Shown here piece after piece: positions 44,056 to 55,160 of a stretch of DNA of 64,000 bases. A model generated the notes under the pieces. It searched no databases and was not told the DNA's origin. It saw nothing but the letters and a program-made list of their open reading frames with translations. The translations under genes were made by a program, and so were the position numbers. Position 1 is the first letter of the stretch, and every line of letters starts with the position of its first letter. The stretch spans positions 2,604,001 through 2,668,000 of the forward strand of contig NZ_JAJEJP010000001.1 in assembly GCF_021390495.1 (NCBI RefSeq). The letters run 5' to 3'. Source of the DNA: Paraburkholderia sp. ZP32-5 (GTDB taxonomy: Bacteria > Pseudomonadota > Gammaproteobacteria > Burkholderiales > Burkholderiaceae).

Positions 44056-44062
44056 AAAGCGC

Positions 44063-44090
44063 TTGACATTCTCTTTGGTCATCCTAAAAT
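44063..44090 (+). promoter_or_regulatory. Phasin gene promoter
   Basis: TTGACA (44063-44068) and TAAAAT (44085-44090), 16 bp apart, about 115 bp upstream of the ATG. The -35 box is a perfect consensus and the -10 box differs by one base, suggesting a strong promoter. Confidence 0.75.
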
Positions 44091-44098
44091 GGGAACCA

Positions 44099-44114
44099 TT
44101 GCTGCGATGCACAA
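44099..44114. promoter_or_regulatory. Second operator-like palindrome after the phasin -10 box
   Basis: TTGCTGCGATGCACAA: the same half-sites as the palindrome at 44041 (TTG-TGC-GAY-GCACAA) with one extra C in the left arm. It begins 8 bp after the -10 box, at or just after the expected transcript start. Confidence 0.55.
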
Positions 44115-44206
44115 ACCGTCGCGGTCCAGGCAGACGATCAACCCTGCGTCTCGCCACTAACCCAATGCGGTCCGCCCAGACAGGCCGCAATCCAGGAGCG
44201 TAAACC

Positions 44207-44779
44207 ATGACTCTGCTGACCCCTGAGCAATTCGCCGCAGCCCAGAAAGCCAACTTCGAAACCCTGTTCGGCCTGACGACCAAAGCATTTGAAGGCGTCG
44301 AAAAGCTGGTCGAGCTGAACCTGCAAGTCGTGAAGTCAACGCTCGCCGAAAGCCAGGAAAACGCTCAACGCGCGCTGTCCGTGAAGGACGCGCAGGAACT
44401 GCTGGCACTGCAAGCGAGCCTCGCGCAGCCGGTGGCTGAAAAGGCGCTGTCGTATGGCCGGCACGTGTACGAAATCGTTTCGGCAACGCAAGGTGAATTC
44501 ACCCGTGTCGCTGAAGCCCAGTTCGAAGAACAGAACCGCAAGGTTCAGGCACTCGTCGAAAACGTCGCGAAGAATGCGCCGGCTGGCTCGGAAACCGCTG
44601 TCGCCGTGATGAAGTCGGCTATCACCGCCGCTAACACGACGTACGAAACGGTTCACAAGGCAACCCGTCAGGCTGTCGAAATCGCTGAAAGCAACTTCAA
44701 CGCAGCTGCAACCGCTGCATCGAAGGCAGCTTCGCAAGCCGCCGCGCAAGCATCGCGCGCCGCCAAGAAGACGGTCTAA
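44207..44779 (+). CDS. phaP: Phasin, PHA-granule-associated protein
   Basis: A 190-residue phasin of the phasin_2 family that coats polyhydroxyalkanoate granules and sets their size. It is helical, Ala-rich and without cysteine, with the typical start [21 protein letters not shown] and a heptad-patterned core ([23 protein letters not shown]). The C-terminus is Ala/Ser/Lys-rich, ending AAKKTV. Codon choice is strongly biased, in line with a highly expressed gene. It is alone in its unit; PHA synthase genes are not in the window. Confidence 0.96.
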   Translation: MTLLTPEQFAAAQKANFETLFGLTTKAFEGVEKLVELNLQVVKSTLAESQENAQRALSVKDAQELLALQASLAQPVAEKALSYGRHVYEIVSATQGEFTRVAEAQFEEQNRKVQALVENVAKNAPAGSETAVAVMKSAITAANTTYETVHKATRQAVEIAESNFNAAATAASKAASQAAAQASRAAKKTV

Positions 44780-44797
44780 GTTTCGCGTCTTTTGCAC

Positions 44798-44819
44798 ACG
44801 CCGGGCTTCGACCCGGCGT
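44798..44819 (+). terminator. Stem-loop after phaP
   Basis: ACGCCGGG / CCCGGCGT stem with a CTTCGA loop; the tail is CGTCGTCGTCTT rather than a clean T-run, so termination may be partial. Confidence 0.55.
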
Positions 44820-44947
44820 CGTCGTCTTCACGCCGGCCCCGCATTTCTGCTGCGCCGGCGTTTTCGCAAGCAACAGCGTCGTGCCGTTGCCGCTTACACG
44901 GTTTGATTGGCCGAACGCTCCGATACGTTGAACTGGCGTATCGTTTG

Positions 44948-44973
44948 CCCGGTCGTCAGGCCGGGATTTTTTT
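44948..44973 (+). terminator. Terminator with T7 tail in the phaP-lpdA gap
   Basis: CCCGG / CCGGG stem with an 8-nt loop followed by ATTTTTTT. It stands 23 bp after another hairpin and about 170 bp after the phasin stop, so it could end phaP read-through or a separate short RNA. Confidence 0.65.
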
Positions 44974-45120
44974 GCTTGCTTCTTTGCCAGCCTCCTCGGT
45001 CATCTCCCGGCCTGCCGCCTGTTGCTAGGCACCGTTGGGCGGCGTAGGCGCAGGACACGCCCGCTTTGCCATCGGAACGGAATCGCACAACACAGGTCTG
45101 GCGCATCAAATCCCGCCGCA

Positions 45121-45162
45121 AAAAAGAAACGGCGCGCCCCGCAAGGAGCGCGCCGTTTTTTT
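45121..45162. terminator. Terminator of the aceE-aceF-lpdA operon (bidirectional)
   Basis: A 10-bp stem AACGGCGCGC / GCGCGCCGTT with A-rich and T7 flanks. On the minus strand it follows the lpdA stop by about 65 nt. Confidence 0.92.
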
Positions 45163-45227
45163 ATCGACCAATCTTATTGGCCACCCCGCTCCGCGCGCAT
45201 ATCGCGATGCGCGCGGAGCGATGAGCA

Positions 45228-46991
45228 TTACTTCTTCTTGACCGGCGGCAGATCGGTACACACACCTTCGTACAGTTCCGCGGCCATGCCAACCGATTCG
45301 CCGAGCGTCGGATGCGGATGGATCGTCTTGCCGATATCCGTCGCGTCCGCGCCCATTTCGATCGCGAGGCACACTTCGCTGATCAGATCGCCCGCATTCA
45401 GACCGACGATGCCGCCGCCGATCACGCGATGCGTCTCTTCATCGAACAGCAGCTTGGTGAAGCCCTCGTCGCGGCCGTTGGCGATCGCGCGACCCGACGC
45501 GGCCCACGGGAACACCGCCTTGCCGAACTTGACGCCCGCGGCCTTCAGCTGGTCCTCGGTCTTGCCGGCCCACGCCACTTCCGGATCGGTATAAGCCACC
45601 GACGGAATCTGCATCGCGTCGAAGTAGGCCTTCTCGCCATGCGCGGCTTCCGCCGCCACGTGGCCTTCGTGCACCGCCTTGTGCGCGAGCATCGGCTGGC
45701 CGACGATATCGCCGATCGCGAAAATATGCGGCACGTTCGTACGTTGCTGCTTGTCGACGTCGATGAAGCCACGATCCGTCACCGCGACGCCGGCCTTTTC
45801 CGCGCCGATCCGCTTGCCGTTCGGCGTGCGGCCCACCGCCACCAGCACGAGGTCGTAGCGCTGCGGCTCAGCCGGGGCCTTCTCGCCCTCGAACGACACA
45901 TAGATGCCATCGTCCTTCGCTTCCGCCGCGGTGGTCTTGGTCTTCAGCATCACGTTCGCGAAACGCTTGCTGTTGTACTTCTCCCAGACCTTGACCAGAT
46001 CGCGGTCAGCGCCGGCCATCAGGCCGTCGAGCATTTCGACCACGTCGATCTGCGCGCCGAGCGTCGAGTACACCGTCGCCATTTCCAGACCGATGATGCC
46101 GCCGCCGATCACGAGCATGCGCTGCGGAATCTGTCGCAGCTCGAGCGCGCCGGTCGAATCGACCACACGCGGATCTTCCGGAATGAACGGCAGCTTCACC
46201 GCTTCCGAACCCGCGGCGATGATCGCCTGCTTGAACTTGACGACCTTCTTGCCGCCTTCGGTCTGCACTTCCATGTGGTTCGGATCGACGAACGCGCCGG
46301 TGCCCGTGACCACCTCGACCTTGCGCATCTTCGCCATGCCGGCGAGACCGCCGGTCAGCTTCTTGACGACGCCCGACTTGAAGTCGCGCAGCTTGTCGAG
46401 ATCGATCTGCGGCTTGCCGAACGTGATGCCGTGCGAGGCCAGATCCGCCGCCTCGTCGATGACGAGCGCGGTGTGCAGCAGCGCCTTCGACGGGATGCAG
46501 CCGACGTTCAGACACACGCCGCCGAGCGTCGAATAACGCTCGACCAGCACGGTCTTCATACCGAGATCGGCGGCGCGGAACGCAGCCGAATAACCACCGG
46601 GGCCCGAGCCGAGCACGAGCATGTCGCACTCGATATCGGCACCACCGGAATAGCTGCCGGCCTGCGGTGCCGGCGCGGCGGCCTTCGGCGCAGGCGCGGG
46701 CGCAGCAGCAGGAGCAGGTGCCGCGGCTGGCGCCGCCGCCGGCTTCGCATCCGCCGAGGCTTCGACGAGCGCGATCACCGTGCCCTGCGAAACCTTGTCG
46801 CCCGGCTTGATGCGTACTTCCTTGACGGTGCCGGCGGTATCGCTCGGCACTTCCATCGACGCCTTGTCGGATTCGAGCGTCAGCAGCGACTGCTCTTTCT
46901 CGATGACGTCACCCGGTTTGACGTTGACTTCGATGACGTCGACGTCCTTGAAGTCACCGATGTCCGGCACTTTTACTTCGACGAGACTCAT
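45228..46991 (-). CDS. lpdA: Dihydrolipoyl dehydrogenase (E3) with N-terminal lipoyl domain
   Basis: A 587-residue flavoprotein that reoxidises dihydrolipoamide in pyruvate dehydrogenase. Residues 1-80 form a lipoyl domain ([11 protein letters not shown] with Lys 43 as the attachment site), joined by an Ala/Pro linker to the E3 core: FAD-binding [19 protein letters not shown], redox-active [15 protein letters not shown]-binding [16 protein letters not shown] and the C-terminal HPHPTLGE segment. Lipoyl-bearing E3 enzymes are known in betaproteobacteria and Neisseria. ATG 46991 has GGAG ahead and starts the lipoyl domain. Confidence 0.96.
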   Translation of the reverse strand: MSLVEVKVPDIGDFKDVDVIEVNVKPGDVIEKEQSLLTLESDKASMEVPSDTAGTVKEVRIKPGDKVSQGTVIALVEASADAKPAAAPAAAPAPAAAPAPAPKAAAPAPQAGSYSGGADIECDMLVLGSGPGGYSAAFRAADLGMKTVLVERYSTLGGVCLNVGCIPSKALLHTALVIDEAADLASHGITFGKPQIDLDKLRDFKSGVVKKLTGGLAGMAKMRKVEVVTGTGAFVDPNHMEVQTEGGKKVVKFKQAIIAAGSEAVKLPFIPEDPRVVDSTGALELRQIPQRMLVIGGGIIGLEMATVYSTLGAQIDVVEMLDGLMAGADRDLVKVWEKYNSKRFANVMLKTKTTAAEAKDDGIYVSFEGEKAPAEPQRYDLVLVAVGRTPNGKRIGAEKAGVAVTDRGFIDVDKQQRTNVPHIFAIGDIVGQPMLAHKAVHEGHVAAEAAHGEKAYFDAMQIPSVAYTDPEVAWAGKTEDQLKAAGVKFGKAVFPWAASGRAIANGRDEGFTKLLFDEETHRVIGGGIVGLNAGDLISEVCLAIEMGADATDIGKTIHPHPTLGESVGMAAELYEGVCTDLPPVKKK

Positions 46992-47111
46992 GGTGTCCCC
47001 TTCTCCTGTTGATCGTGATGAGCGAAGAACCGCAACATTCGGCCAGACCGGCGCCACAGGCATGGACAGAAACATCCTTTGCCGTCCGCCCAAGGACGCG
47101 CCTTTCTTTTG

Positions 47112-47164
47112 CCTACTTTTCTTTGGAAGACAAAGAAAAGTAGGTGCCGCCCCGCACAGGGGCG
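47112..47164. repeat. Inverted-repeat element in the aceF-lpdA gap
   Basis: Two stem-loops in tandem: a perfect 14-bp stem (CCTACTTTTCTTTG with its complement, loop GAAGA) at 47112-47144, and GCCCC/GGGGC at 47150-47164. The sequence AAAGAAAAGTAGGTGCC resembles an intergenic repeat I recall as frequent in Burkholderia genomes, which would need a genome search. It lies 121 bp upstream of lpdA and 86 bp downstream of aceF. Confidence 0.75.
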
Positions 47165-47249
47165 ACACTAATAGACCGACAAGAAAGCAGGTTCTACAGA
47201 GAGACGCGGATCACAGACAAAAACCCGCGCCCCGCGCAATCACCACCTA

Positions 47250-48905
47250 TCAAAGAATCACACGCCGGAAATCGGCAAGAATCGCACCCAGATACGCATT
47301 GAAGCGCGCAGCTTCTGCACCGTCGATCACACGATGGTCGTAAGACAGCGACAGCGGCATCGTCAGACGCGGCTCGAACTGCTTGCCGTCCCACACCGGC
47401 TTCATCGCGCTACGCGACAGACCGAGAATCGCGACTTCAGGCGCGTTGATGATCGGCGTGAAATGCGTGCCGCCAATGCCGCCCAGCGACGAGATCGAGA
47501 AGCAGCCGCCCTGCATCTGGTCCGGCTTCAGCTTGCCCTCGCGGGCTGCCTTCGACAGATCGGCCATTTCCTTCGCGATATCGACGAGGCCCTTCTTGTC
47601 CGCGTCGCGGATCACCGGCACCACGAGACCGTTCGGCGTGTCGGCGGCAAAACCGACGTGGTAGTACTGCTTGAACACCAGGTTATCGCCGTCGAGACTC
47701 GCGTTGAAGGTCGGGAATTTCTTCAGCGCCGACACCACGGCCTTGATCACGAACGCCAGCATCGTGAACTTCACGCCGGCCTTTTCGTGCTCCTTGTTCA
47801 GCTTCACGCGCAGCGCTTCGAGTTCGGTGATGTCCGCTTCGTCGTTGTTCGTGACGTGCGGGATCATCACCCAGTTGCGATGCAGGTTCGCGCCCGAGAT
47901 CTTCTTGATGCGCGACAGCGGCTTCGGATCGACCGGACCGAACTTCGTGAAGTCGACCTTCGGCCACGGCAGCAGGTTCAGCTCGCCGCCGCCCGCCGGT
48001 GCCGCGGCAGCCGCAGGTGCTGCGCGCTGGCCGGTCATCACGCCCTTCACGAACGCGGTCACGTCCGCCTGGGTAATGCGGCCCTTCGGACCCGTGCCCT
48101 TCACCTGGCCGATATCGGCGCCGAGTTCGCGCGCGAACTTGCGCACCGACGGCGACGCATGGCTCGGATGGCGCGAGCCGCCCTCGCCTGCCGGAATCGA
48201 CGGCGCCTGCGCGAGCGCGGACGGCGCCGCAGCCGGTGCCGGCGCGGCCGCTGCGGGAGCCGGCGCATCGGCCGGCTTCTCGGCCGCCGGCTTCTGCGCG
48301 GGCGCGGCAGCCGGTGCCGCGGCACCAGCGTCCGCTTCGAGCACGACGATGACCGAGCCTTCCGACACGGTATCGCCGACCTTGACCTTCACTTCCTTGA
48401 CGACGCCGGCCGCCGAACTCGGCACGTCCATCGTCGCCTTGTCCGATTCCAGCGTCACGAGCGACTGCTCTTTCTCGACGCGATCGCCGACCTTCACCGC
48501 GACTTCGATCACGGGAATGTCTTTGTAGTCGCCGATATCCGGCACCTTGATTTCCTGCACGCCACCGCCGCTCGCGGCCGGTGCGGCAGCAGGAGCAGGT
48601 GTGGGCGCAGGTGCCGCGGCGGGAGCCGGCGCAGCGGCCGGAGCCGGTGCGGCAGCGCCACCTTCAGCGCTCTCGACGATCACGATCAGCGTGCCTTCCG
48701 ACACGTTGTCGCCGACCTTGACCTTCACTTCCTTGACGACGCCGGCCGCCGAACTCGGCACGTCCATCGTTGCCTTGTCCGATTCCAGCGTCACGAGCGA
48801 CTGCTCTTTCTCGACGGTATCACCCGCCTTCACCAGCACCTCGATCACAGGAATGTCCTTGTAATCGCCGATGTCCGGCACCTTGACTTCGATCGCTTGA
48901 CTCAT
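47250..48905 (-). CDS. aceF: Dihydrolipoyllysine-residue acetyltransferase (E2) of pyruvate dehydrogenase
   Basis: A 551-residue E2 with two lipoyl domains (residues about 4-78, Lys 44, and 116-190, Lys 156), each followed by an Ala/Pro-rich linker, a peripheral subunit-binding domain near residue 255-290 (SHASPSVRKFARELG, GRITQADV) and the catalytic acetyltransferase domain ending with the SYDHRVIDGAEAARF active site. The two lipoyl coding regions are nearly identical at the DNA level. ATG 48905 was chosen; an in-frame GTG at 48926 is inside an intergenic hairpin. Middle gene of aceE-aceF-lpdA. Confidence 0.97.
   Translation of the reverse strand: MSQAIEVKVPDIGDYKDIPVIEVLVKAGDTVEKEQSLVTLESDKATMDVPSSAAGVVKEVKVKVGDNVSEGTLIVIVESAEGGAAAPAPAAAPAPAAAPAPTPAPAAAPAASGGGVQEIKVPDIGDYKDIPVIEVAVKVGDRVEKEQSLVTLESDKATMDVPSSAAGVVKEVKVKVGDTVSEGSVIVVLEADAGAAAPAAAPAQKPAAEKPADAPAPAAAAPAPAAAPSALAQAPSIPAGEGGSRHPSHASPSVRKFARELGADIGQVKGTGPKGRITQADVTAFVKGVMTGQRAAPAAAAAPAGGGELNLLPWPKVDFTKFGPVDPKPLSRIKKISGANLHRNWVMIPHVTNNDEADITELEALRVKLNKEHEKAGVKFTMLAFVIKAVVSALKKFPTFNASLDGDNLVFKQYYHVGFAADTPNGLVVPVIRDADKKGLVDIAKEMADLSKAAREGKLKPDQMQGGCFSISSLGGIGGTHFTPIINAPEVAILGLSRSAMKPVWDGKQFEPRLTMPLSLSYDHRVIDGAEAARFNAYLGAILADFRRVIL
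48358..48480. repeat. Lipoyl-domain duplication, copy 2
   Basis: This 123-bp stretch matches 48694-48816 at all but 3 positions. It codes part of the second lipoyl domain. Confidence 0.95.
48694..48816. repeat. Lipoyl-domain duplication, copy 1
   Basis: Partner of the stretch 336 bp away at 48358-48480; codes part of the first lipoyl domain. Confidence 0.95.
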
Positions 48906-48925
48906 TGTTAGTGTCTCCTGGGCCA

Positions 48926-48965
48926 CGCGCGCCGCCCGCCCCTCGTGGGGAGCGGGCGGCGCGCG
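48926..48965. other. Strong hairpin between aceE and aceF
   Basis: An intercistronic inverted repeat with a 13-14 bp perfect GC stem (GCGCGCCGCCCGC and its complement), plus further pairing toward the loop. It has no T-run and so is likely a processing or stability element rather than a terminator. Confidence 0.85.
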
Positions 48966-48986
48966 TCATGGCACACGGGTGATGCC

Positions 48987-51692
<2,706 letters not shown>

Positions 51693-51767
51693 GCTCGTCT
51701 CCTGGGTATGGGGAACGCACTTTGAACAGACGACGCGGACGAACACGGCCGCGGCAGGTTCCGGCCG

Positions 51768-51797
51768 ATTGTAATAAGGGTCCCGACGTCCGTGCAA
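51768..51797 (-). promoter_or_regulatory. aceE operon promoter
   Basis: TTGCAC (51797-51792) and TACAAT (51773-51768), 18 bp apart. It lies about 76 bp upstream of the aceE start. Confidence 0.65.
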
Positions 51798-51810
51798 CCA
51801 AATTTTCAAA

Positions 51811-51831
51811 TTACGAGATTAATTCTCACAA
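51811..51831. promoter_or_regulatory. Operator-like inverted repeat between aceE and the histidine kinase gene
   Basis: TTACGAGA-TTAAT-TCTCACAA: 8-bp half-sites matching at 6 of 8 positions about a 5-bp centre. It sits 14 bp upstream of the aceE -35 box in the divergent gap, so it may bind an activator or repressor of unknown identity. Confidence 0.4.
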
Positions 51832-51966
51832 TGCGGAAAATTGCTGCGGCGCAACCTGGTTTGACTGCCAACCGATGAATCCGTCGGCTAGTTTGCGCCG
51901 ATTAACTGGACTATCCGTGCTTTTTTGCGTCATTTGTCAGGGACGTGCTGCGCTACAATGCCACGC

Positions 51967-54483
51967 ATGTTGACCGAACGGCTTTTCTCTCGCTCGGCGC
52001 GCACCGCCGGTTCGCCAGCGGATTCGTCGCCGTCCACTCGCTGGCACCATGGGCCGTGGTGGTCCAATTCCTATTTGCTGACGCCGCTCCTGTCGATCCT
52101 GGTATTCCTGGTCGTCATGAGCCTGATTCTGTGGAGTCTGAACCGGCGCGAGCAGCAACAGCAGGAAGACACGCTGTACCGCAACGTCGCATGGGCGCAG
52201 CAGCAGATCCGTTTATCGATGACCGGCGCGCAGGAGCAGATCCAGGCGCTCGCACGCGATCTCGCCGCCGGCCATGCCGACCAGCATTCGTTCCTCGTGT
52301 CCAGCACGGACATCATGCAGGGACACCCCGAAATCCTGTACATGAACTGGTACACGAGCCAGCAGCAGCCGCGCTGGCCCAACGCGGCGCCGCCGGTGCT
52401 CGGCCAGCGTCTCGCGCGCCTGAACGACGCGCAGATGGACGAAGCGGTCAAGTCCGGTTTCGCCGACGCGCGCAACAGCCGCCGCCAGATCTACTCGCCG
52501 CTGATTTACGACGACCTCGGCAACGGCTTCATCACGCTGCAGACGCCGATCTTCCGTGATCGCGAATTTCTCGGCACGATCGCCGCGGTGTTCTCGGTCG
52601 AAGGGATCCTGAAGCGCGATATCCCGCCCGAGCTGTCGGCCAAGTACAAGATCTCGATCATCGACGTGAACAACCGCGAGTTGACGACCACGTCGACCCG
52701 CCCGCGCCTGCCGCGCGACATGTTCTACGACCTGCCGCTCGACCCGCCGGGCCAGGGCATCTCGGTGCGCGTGTATGCGTTCCCGCAGATCACAAATTTC
52801 ACGAACAACACGCTGGTCTGGCTGGTGGCCGGCCTCTCCTGCTTCGTGCTGTGGAGCCTGTGGAGCTTGTGGAAGCACACGCGGCAACGCTTCGAGGCCC
52901 AGCAGGCGCTGTACGCGGAAGCATTCTTCCGTCGCGCGATGGAAAACTCGGTGCTGATCGGTATGCGCGTGCTCGACATGCACGGGCGCATCACGCACGT
53001 GAATCCGGCGTTTTGCCGCATGACCGGCTGGGACGAAAGCGACCTCGTCGGCAAGAGCGCGCCGTTTGCTTACTGGCCGCGCGACGCGTACCCGGAAATG
53101 CAGCGCCAGCTCGATATGACGCTGCGCGGCAAGGCGCCGTCGTCCGGCTTCGAATTGCGCGTGCGCCGCAAGGACGGCTCGCTGTTCCACGCACGGCTCT
53201 ATGTTTCGCCGCTGATCGACAGCTCGGGCCGTCAGACCGGCTGGATGTCGTCGATGACCGATATCACCGAGCCGAAGCGCGCGCGCGAAGAACTCGCGGC
53301 CGCTCACGAACGCTTCACGACCGTGCTCGAAAGCCTCGACGCGGCGGTGTCCGTGCTGGCCGCCGACGAAGCCGAGCTGCTGTTCGCGAACCGCTACTAC
53401 CGGCATCTGTTCGGCATCCGCCCGGACGGCCACCTGGAGCTGGCGGGCGGCGGCTTCGACAGCTCGCAGGCGTCGTCCGATTCGATCGACATGGTCGACG
53501 CCTTCGCCGGCCTGCCCGCCGCCGCGCTGACCGAAAGCACCGCCGACGCGCAGGAAATCTATATTCCGGGCATCCAGAAGTGGTTCGAGGTGCGCCGCCA
53601 GTACATCCAGTGGGTCGACGGCCATCTCGCGCAAATGCAGATCGCGACCGACATCACGACCCGCAAGCAGGCGCAGGAACTGTCGCGTCAGCAGGACGAA
53701 AAGCTGCAGTTCACCAGCCGCCTGATGACGATGGGCGAAATGGCCTCGTCGCTCGCGCACGAACTCAATCAGCCGCTCGCCGCGATCAATAACTATTGCT
53801 CCGGAACCGTCGCACTGGTTAAATCCGGTCGAACGACGCCTGACAACTTGCTGCCGGTGCTGGAAAAAACCGCTCAGCAGGCGGTGCGGGCCGGCATGAT
53901 CATCAAGCGCATCCGCGAGTTCGTGAAGCGCAGCGAGCCGAAGCGGCAAGCCACGCGCGTCGCCGATATCGTCGCGGACGCGGTGGGGCTCGCCGAAATC
54001 GAGGCAAGAAAGCGGCGGATTCGCATCGTCACCGATCTGCGCGCGCGTCTGCCGGTGATCTACGTCGACCCGGTGCTGATCGAGCAGGTGCTGGTCAACC
54101 TGCTGAAGAACGGCGTCGAGGCGATGGCCGAAGCGCGGCCGAACGCGGTCGATCCAGTGATTCGCGTGGTTGTGCGGCTCGATAGCGGCTTCGTCTGCAT
54201 CAGCGTCGTCGATCAGGGGCCCGGCGTCGACGAGGCGACCGCCGAGCGTCTGTTCGAACCGTTTTACAGCACCAAGTCCGACGGCATGGGCATGGGGCTG
54301 AACATTTGCCGTTCGATTATCGAATCGCACCGCGGCCGTCTGTGGGTGGTCAACAACGTCGAGTCCGACGGCCACATCACGGGCGCCACGTTTCATTGCA
54401 GTCTGCCTATTGGACAGTCCGACGGCCCGAGCAACGGCGGGTCCGAGGCACCGACACCACAAACCGTTACGGGAGAGCTATGA
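51967..54483 (+). CDS. FixL/DctB-like sensor histidine kinase with PAS domains
   Basis: An 838-residue membrane histidine kinase. Membrane segments lie at about residues 36-57 and around 285-305, bracketing a ~220-residue extracytoplasmic domain. Two PAS domains follow, the first with MENSVLIGMRVLDMHGRITHVNP, the second near LESLDAAVSVLAADEAELL. Then comes HisKA (SSLAHELNQPLAAINNY, the phospho-histidine) and HATPase_c (VDQGPGVD, GMGMGLNICRSI). The ATG sits 7 nt after a TACAAT box. Its stop overlaps the response-regulator ATG, so both are co-translated. The signal is unknown. Confidence 0.92.
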   Translation: MLTERLFSRSARTAGSPADSSPSTRWHHGPWWSNSYLLTPLLSILVFLVVMSLILWSLNRREQQQQEDTLYRNVAWAQQQIRLSMTGAQEQIQALARDLAAGHADQHSFLVSSTDIMQGHPEILYMNWYTSQQQPRWPNAAPPVLGQRLARLNDAQMDEAVKSGFADARNSRRQIYSPLIYDDLGNGFITLQTPIFRDREFLGTIAAVFSVEGILKRDIPPELSAKYKISIIDVNNRELTTTSTRPRLPRDMFYDLPLDPPGQGISVRVYAFPQITNFTNNTLVWLVAGLSCFVLWSLWSLWKHTRQRFEAQQALYAEAFFRRAMENSVLIGMRVLDMHGRITHVNPAFCRMTGWDESDLVGKSAPFAYWPRDAYPEMQRQLDMTLRGKAPSSGFELRVRRKDGSLFHARLYVSPLIDSSGRQTGWMSSMTDITEPKRAREELAAAHERFTTVLESLDAAVSVLAADEAELLFANRYYRHLFGIRPDGHLELAGGGFDSSQASSDSIDMVDAFAGLPAAALTESTADAQEIYIPGIQKWFEVRRQYIQWVDGHLAQMQIATDITTRKQAQELSRQQDEKLQFTSRLMTMGEMASSLAHELNQPLAAINNYCSGTVALVKSGRTTPDNLLPVLEKTAQQAVRAGMIIKRIREFVKRSEPKRQATRVADIVADAVGLAEIEARKRRIRIVTDLRARLPVIYVDPVLIEQVLVNLLKNGVEAMAEARPNAVDPVIRVVVRLDSGFVCISVVDQGPGVDEATAERLFEPFYSTKSDGMGMGLNICRSIIESHRGRLWVVNNVESDGHITGATFHCSLPIGQSDGPSNGGSEAPTPQTVTGEL

Positions 54484-55124
54484 ACAGCCCAGTCACCACA
54501 CAGGAAACCGTCTTTGTCGTCGACGACGACGAGGCCGTGCGAGATTCGCTGCGCTGGCTGCTGGAGGCGAACGGCTACCGCGTGCAGTGCTTCTCGAGCG
54601 CCGAGCAGTTCATCGACGCATGGCAGCCGCATCAGCATCCTGGCCAGATCGCGTGCCTGATTCTCGACGTGCGGATGTCCGGCATGAGCGGGCTCGAACT
54701 GCAGGAACGCCTGATCGCCGACAACGCGTCGCTGCCGATCATCTTCGTGACGGGCCACGGCGACGTGCCGATGGCGGTATCGACGATGAAAAAAGGCGCG
54801 ATGGACTTCATCGAGAAGCCGTTCGACGAAGCGGAACTGCGCAAGCTGGTCGAGCGCATGCTCGACAAGGCACGCAGCGAAAGCAGCAGCGTGCAGCAGC
54901 AGCGCGCCGCAGCCGAACGCCTCGGCAAGCTGACCGCGCGCGAGCATCAGGTGCTCGAGCGGATCATCGCCGGCCGCCTGAACAAGCAGATCGCCGACGA
55001 CCTCGGCATCAGCATCAAGACGGTCGAAGCGCATCGCGCGAACATCATGGAAAAACTCAACGTCAACACGGTCGCGGATCTGCTGCGACTCGCGTTGTCG
55101 AACAAGCCGCAGCCGGCGCAGTAA
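54480..55124 (+). CDS. FixJ/NarL-type response regulator
   Basis: A 214-residue response regulator. The receiver domain has VVDDDEAV (acidic pocket), the phospho-aspartate at Asp 63 (LILDVRMSGMSG), and FVTGHGD...EKPF with the conserved Thr and Lys. The C-terminus is a LuxR/NarL helix-turn-helix (LTAREHQVLERIIAGRLNKQIADDLGISIKTVEAHRANIMEKL). ATG 54480 overlaps the kinase stop (ATGA). The pair resembles FixLJ/TodST-like systems that respond to oxygen or metabolites. Its targets are unknown, but the divergent pyruvate dehydrogenase operon is a candidate. Confidence 0.95.
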   Translation: MNSPVTTQETVFVVDDDEAVRDSLRWLLEANGYRVQCFSSAEQFIDAWQPHQHPGQIACLILDVRMSGMSGLELQERLIADNASLPIIFVTGHGDVPMAVSTMKKGAMDFIEKPFDEAELRKLVERMLDKARSESSSVQQQRAAAERLGKLTAREHQVLERIIAGRLNKQIADDLGISIKTVEAHRANIMEKLNVNTVADLLRLALSNKPQPAQ

Positions 55125-55136
55125 CACATGCGATGC

Positions 55137-55160
55137 GCGGCCCTTCGAGTGAAGGGCCGC
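55137..55160. other. Hairpin after the response-regulator gene
   Basis: A 10-bp stem GCGGCCCTTC / GAAGGGCCGC with a GAGT loop and no T-run. Possibly a weak terminator of the two-component operon. Confidence 0.6.

Larger units (their letters stand above)
43421..44206. other. Long intergenic region ahead of the phasin gene
   Basis: 786 bp between divergent pbpG and phaP. It holds the pbpG promoter near 43470 and, at 44041-44114, the phasin promoter with flanking operator-like palindromes. The stretch 43880-44060 is distinctly A/T-rich for this genome (runs such as TTTTTTTCGG and TTTTATCAATATTTTC). No gene is visible. Confidence 0.6.
44780..45227. other. Gap between phasin gene and lpdA with several hairpins
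   Basis: 448 bp of non-coding sequence. It contains a GC-rich stem-loop just after phaP (44798-44819), a CGATACG/CGTATCG stem at 44921-44943 followed by a CCCGG/CCGGG stem and T7 tract, and the strong terminator at 45121-45162. A small RNA ending at the T7 tract is possible. Confidence 0.55.

Noticed and set aside
44894..45121. A 75-codon minus-strand frame in the phaP-lpdA gap
   Set aside because: It overlaps hairpins and a terminator, has no ribosome-binding site, and its translation is not protein-like.
45312..47012. A 566-codon open frame opposite lpdA
   Set aside because: Antisense shadow; composition typical of reverse-complement frames here.
47112..47144. The inverted repeat near lpdA as an insertion-sequence end
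   Set aside because: There is only one short palindrome, no transposase frame and no target duplication in the gap.
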